From Planctomycetota bacterium (GTDB lineage Bacteria > Planctomycetota > Phycisphaerae > Tepidisphaerales > Tepidisphaeraceae): a stretch of 18,972 nt of DNA. Position 1 is the stretch's first letter; each line of letters opens with the position of its first letter. The stretch lies in NCBI GenBank assembly GCA_023417885.1, contig JAEZED010000138.1:1-18972 (forward strand), read 5' to 3'. Of the stretch, positions 16,885 to 18,972 are shown piece by piece. Both the position numbers and the translations under genes were made by a program. Below the pieces are notes generated by a model. That model saw only the letters and a list, made by a program, of their open reading frames with translations, had not been told where the DNA came from and did not search any database.

Positions 16885-18399
16885 ATGATCCTGAGCGTCA
16901 TCATCGTCGTCCTCCTCGCCGCGATCGCCTACGTGCACTACGTGCAGGGGCTCTTTGCGGCGACCGTTTCCGCCGCCTGCGCGGCGATCGCCGCCTTCAT
17001 GGCCTTCAGCTACCACGAGACGATCGTCGCCCGCTTCACCGGCGGCGCGATGGCCGCCTACGCCGGCCCCGTCGTGCTCTGCGGCATGTTCGCGCTGATC
17101 TACCTCGTTCTGCGCGTGGTCATTGACAACTTCTTCCCGGGCAACGTGCGCTATCCGGTTGCGATGGACCGGATCGGCGCCGCCGTAATGGGCATCGTGG
17201 CCGCCTTCTTCGCCACCGCCATCCTCGCGATCGCCGCGCAGGAACTGCCGTTCGGCCCCCGCGTCGCCGGCTATTCGACCTACCCGACGGAGGACGAGGA
17301 GATTCGGGTCGATCGCGAACTGGCCCCCGCCTACGCCGTCGAGAGCGGCGAGGGCACGATGTACTACGACCTGGTGACGGTCGCCCGTCTCGACACGGAG
17401 GAGGCGCAGCAGGAGCGGCAGAGCCTGTGGCTGCCGGTCGATGAGTGGTTCCTCGGGCTCGTCGGCTCTCTCAGCGACCAGGGCGCGCTGGCGGGCAACG
17501 ACATCGAAAGCGTCTACCCGGACTTCAAGACCGCCATGTTCGCGCAGCGTCTCGGGATCCAGCGTGCGGCGGAGCAGGTCGCGCTCAACATCGCCGACCG
17601 GCAGGACGTGACGGTGCCGGAGGTCTTCCGCGTGAACACCGAGGGAGAGTACGCCCAGTTCCCCGAAGGCCTCATGCAGACGCAGGGCGACCTCGGCAAC
17701 CGCGCCCCCGACAAGTGGCTCAAGCCGGGCAACGGCAAGACGCTTCTGGTCATCCGCGCCCAGTTCAGCAGCGACGCCGCCGGGTCGGGCGGGTTCGTCC
17801 GCTTCAGCCCCGGCACCGCCCGCCTCGTCGCCGGAGGACGGCAGTACTTCCCCATCGCCACCCTCGAGAGCGGCACCGTCGCGGTGCACCATCGGCCGGA
17901 CGACTACCTCATGGCCGCCAGCGGCGCCGACCTGATCTACGAGGTGGACAACGCGACCGCGATCGATGAGGGGAAGATGGTCGATGGCGCGTTCTTCGAG
18001 TTCAAGCGCTATGCCCGCGTCGACCTCGGTGGGCAGCGCATCTACAACGTCGTCACCAAGAGCCCGATGACGCACGTCGAGCGCAAGCTCCCTGTCCAGG
18101 AGTTCATCGCGGCACGCCTGCTCGACACCGGGATCGGCGGCCGGCGCGAACGCGCCGCCTACGACCAGCTTCGCGAGAGCGTTCCCGACGAGCCGGCCGA
18201 TCCGGATGCCGCCGAACGCACCTTCACCGGCCAGGAGCCACCGGCCATCGACCCGGATGCTTCCACGGGCGACGAAGAGCCCGCCGACCCCGACCCGGAT
18301 GCCGACGCCGGCACCGCCGAGGGCGGGTCGCCCATGGACACCATCCGCCGCGGCGCCGATCGCAACAACCAGTTGCTCGGCGGCGACGATCCGGAGTGA
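16885..18399 (+). CDS. CvpA-like membrane protein with large C-terminal domain
   Basis: 504 residues. The first 120 residues contain four hydrophobic segments in the CvpA pattern: YVHYVQGLFAATVSAACAA early, then GNVRYPVAMDRIGAAVMGIV (D95-R96, before the fourth helix), as in colicin V production family proteins. Beyond residue 125 is a soluble region of about 300 residues that I do not recognise, with mixed strands and helices (for example GGRQYFPIATLESGTVAVHH), and then an acidic, Asp/Pro/Glu-rich tail from about 430 to the end. CvpA family proteins normally have about 160-200 residues, so the extra domain is notable. It is likely co-transcribed with the pseudo-GspE gene. Its stop converges with the next gene, 15 bases apart. 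The role is unknown; the CvpA call is moderately sure. Confidence 0.65.
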   Translation: MILSVIIVVLLAAIAYVHYVQGLFAATVSAACAAIAAFMAFSYHETIVARFTGGAMAAYAGPVVLCGMFALIYLVLRVVIDNFFPGNVRYPVAMDRIGAAVMGIVAAFFATAILAIAAQELPFGPRVAGYSTYPTEDEEIRVDRELAPAYAVESGEGTMYYDLVTVARLDTEEAQQERQSLWLPVDEWFLGLVGSLSDQGALAGNDIESVYPDFKTAMFAQRLGIQRAAEQVALNIADRQDVTVPEVFRVNTEGEYAQFPEGLMQTQGDLGNRAPDKWLKPGNGKTLLVIRAQFSSDAAGSGGFVRFSPGTARLVAGGRQYFPIATLESGTVAVHHRPDDYLMAASGADLIYEVDNATAIDEGKMVDGAFFEFKRYARVDLGGQRIYNVVTKSPMTHVERKLPVQEFIAARLLDTGIGGRRERAAYDQLRESVPDEPADPDAAERTFTGQEPPAIDPDASTGDEEPADPDPDADAGTAEGGSPMDTIRRGADRNNQLLGGDDPE

Positions 18400-18414
18400 T
18401 CGCTTCGGCTCTTC

Positions 18415-18972
18415 TCAGGCCGGCTCGCCCACCGGCGGGAGGGTCGCATCGCCGGCCCGTCGGAGCCGGCGGGCGGTGACCAGTTCGACGATCGCCACCG
18501 CGTAAACCGGCAGGAACTGCCAGAGCAGCGCCGCCACGGGCGCTTCGGCGCCTACCAGCGTCGTGGGCATGTAGAAGAGGCCCGCCGTGCCCGCCCATAT
18601 CAGCACCGCGGGCCCCGCCCGCCCGCGCAGGATCGGCACCACCGCCAGCGGCCAGACCAGCAGCCATGGGGACGCCACCGGGCTCAGCAGGAGGCCGGCG
18701 ACGCTCATCGCGTAGAACGCCGCCGCCGGGCGGACGCGGCGCGCCCAGGCGCCGGCTCCAACCATCAGCGTCACGATCCCGCAGATCAGCCAGCCGGCGA
18801 GCCGCACGCGCGCCGCTCGCACCGGGTCCCCGTCCGGCCCCACGAACATCGCCTCGAGCAGCCGATGGAAGCTGGCACCGTGCTCCGCGGTCGCCATGAA
18901 GCTCCTGATGGCGTCGAGGAACTCCATCACGCCTCCCCCCAGCCAGATCGGGCTCATCAGCAGGGCGTAGGC
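18415..18972 (-). CDS. Polytopic membrane protein, probable GT-C glycosyltransferase (mannosyltransferase-like), C-terminal part
   Basis: The frame is open through the right edge of the window (AYALLMSPIWLGGG at the edge), so the start is missing and the ATG at 18957 is internal. The 186 visible residues have about four hydrophobic segments. LLSPVASPWLLVWPLAVVPIL resembles the P-x-x-x-P-W-Y-x-x-W-x-L-P motif of GT87/MptA-B-like polyprenyl-phosphate-dependent mannosyltransferases near their C-terminal helices. Without the N-terminal catalytic loop this is a tentative call; any polytopic envelope enzyme with a similar motif is possible. It converges with the CvpA-like gene. A short basic tail (ARRLRRAGD) ends the protein. 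Confidence 0.5.
   Translation of the reverse strand, partial: AYALLMSPIWLGGGVMEFLDAIRSFMATAEHGASFHRLLEAMFVGPDGDPVRAARVRLAGWLICGIVTLMVGAGAWARRVRPAAAFYAMSVAGLLLSPVASPWLLVWPLAVVPILRGRAGPAVLIWAGTAGLFYMPTTLVGAEAPVAALLWQFLPVYAVAIVELVTARRLRRAGDATLPPVGEPA

Noticed and set aside
14992..18075. 1027-codon minus-strand open frame opposite the pseudo-GspE and CvpA-like genes
   Set aside because: Same shadow composition (runs of His, Asp, Arg, Gly), no domain recognised, and both plus-strand genes under it have family motifs and, for the first, a ribosome binding site.

Overview
This window is about 19 kb of GC-rich, gene-dense bacterial chromosome. The gene content fits a Planctomycetota (Phycisphaerae-like) bacterium: a DUF1080-domain secreted protein, an F-type ATPase whose c and b subunits carry signal-peptide-like N-termini, a membrane-anchored GspE-like protein, and intergenic arrays of short repeats. 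The lineage is inferred from gene content only; there is no rRNA or other marker here.

Layout. Positions 1-3045 (+ strand) hold the tail of an Hsp20 chaperone, a small membrane protein and a full-length Lon protease with an unusual basic tail. Positions 3113-6935 (- strand) hold three genes, read from right to left: a GT39-like membrane glycosyltransferase, a secreted DUF1080 domain fused to a papain-like cysteine protease, and TspO. From 7035 the + strand carries the F0F1 ATP synthase genes atpZ-atpI-atpB-atpE-atpF-atpH-atpA. The cluster stops at a strong hairpin terminator directly after atpA, so gamma, beta and epsilon are not here. A 744-base intergenic region follows (12374-13117). It holds a mirror-symmetric composite repeat with 26-bp perfect terminal inverted repeats and two opposed 21-bp tandem arrays. 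Then come xseA (exonuclease VII large subunit), a promoter-like site, and a two-gene unit: a membrane-anchored GspE/PilB homologue with every nucleotide-handling motif degraded, followed by a CvpA-like membrane protein with a large extra domain. The last gene, on the - strand, is cut by the window end and looks like a GT-C membrane glycosyltransferase.

How the genes work together. AtpI/AtpZ probably help assemble the c ring; a, c, b, delta and alpha are present as complete subunits, so gamma, beta and epsilon must be encoded elsewhere for a working enzyme. The Hsp20 and Lon genes form a protein quality-control neighbourhood. The pseudo-GspE and CvpA-like genes look co-transcribed and may form an envelope complex of unknown role.

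Most interesting points: the mirrored repeat element between atpA and xseA (12438-13011); a second mirrored array of 7-mers between atpH and atpA (10747-10837); a dispersed palindrome found four times; the split atp operon; the pseudo-GspE/CvpA pair; and the DUF1080-protease fusion.
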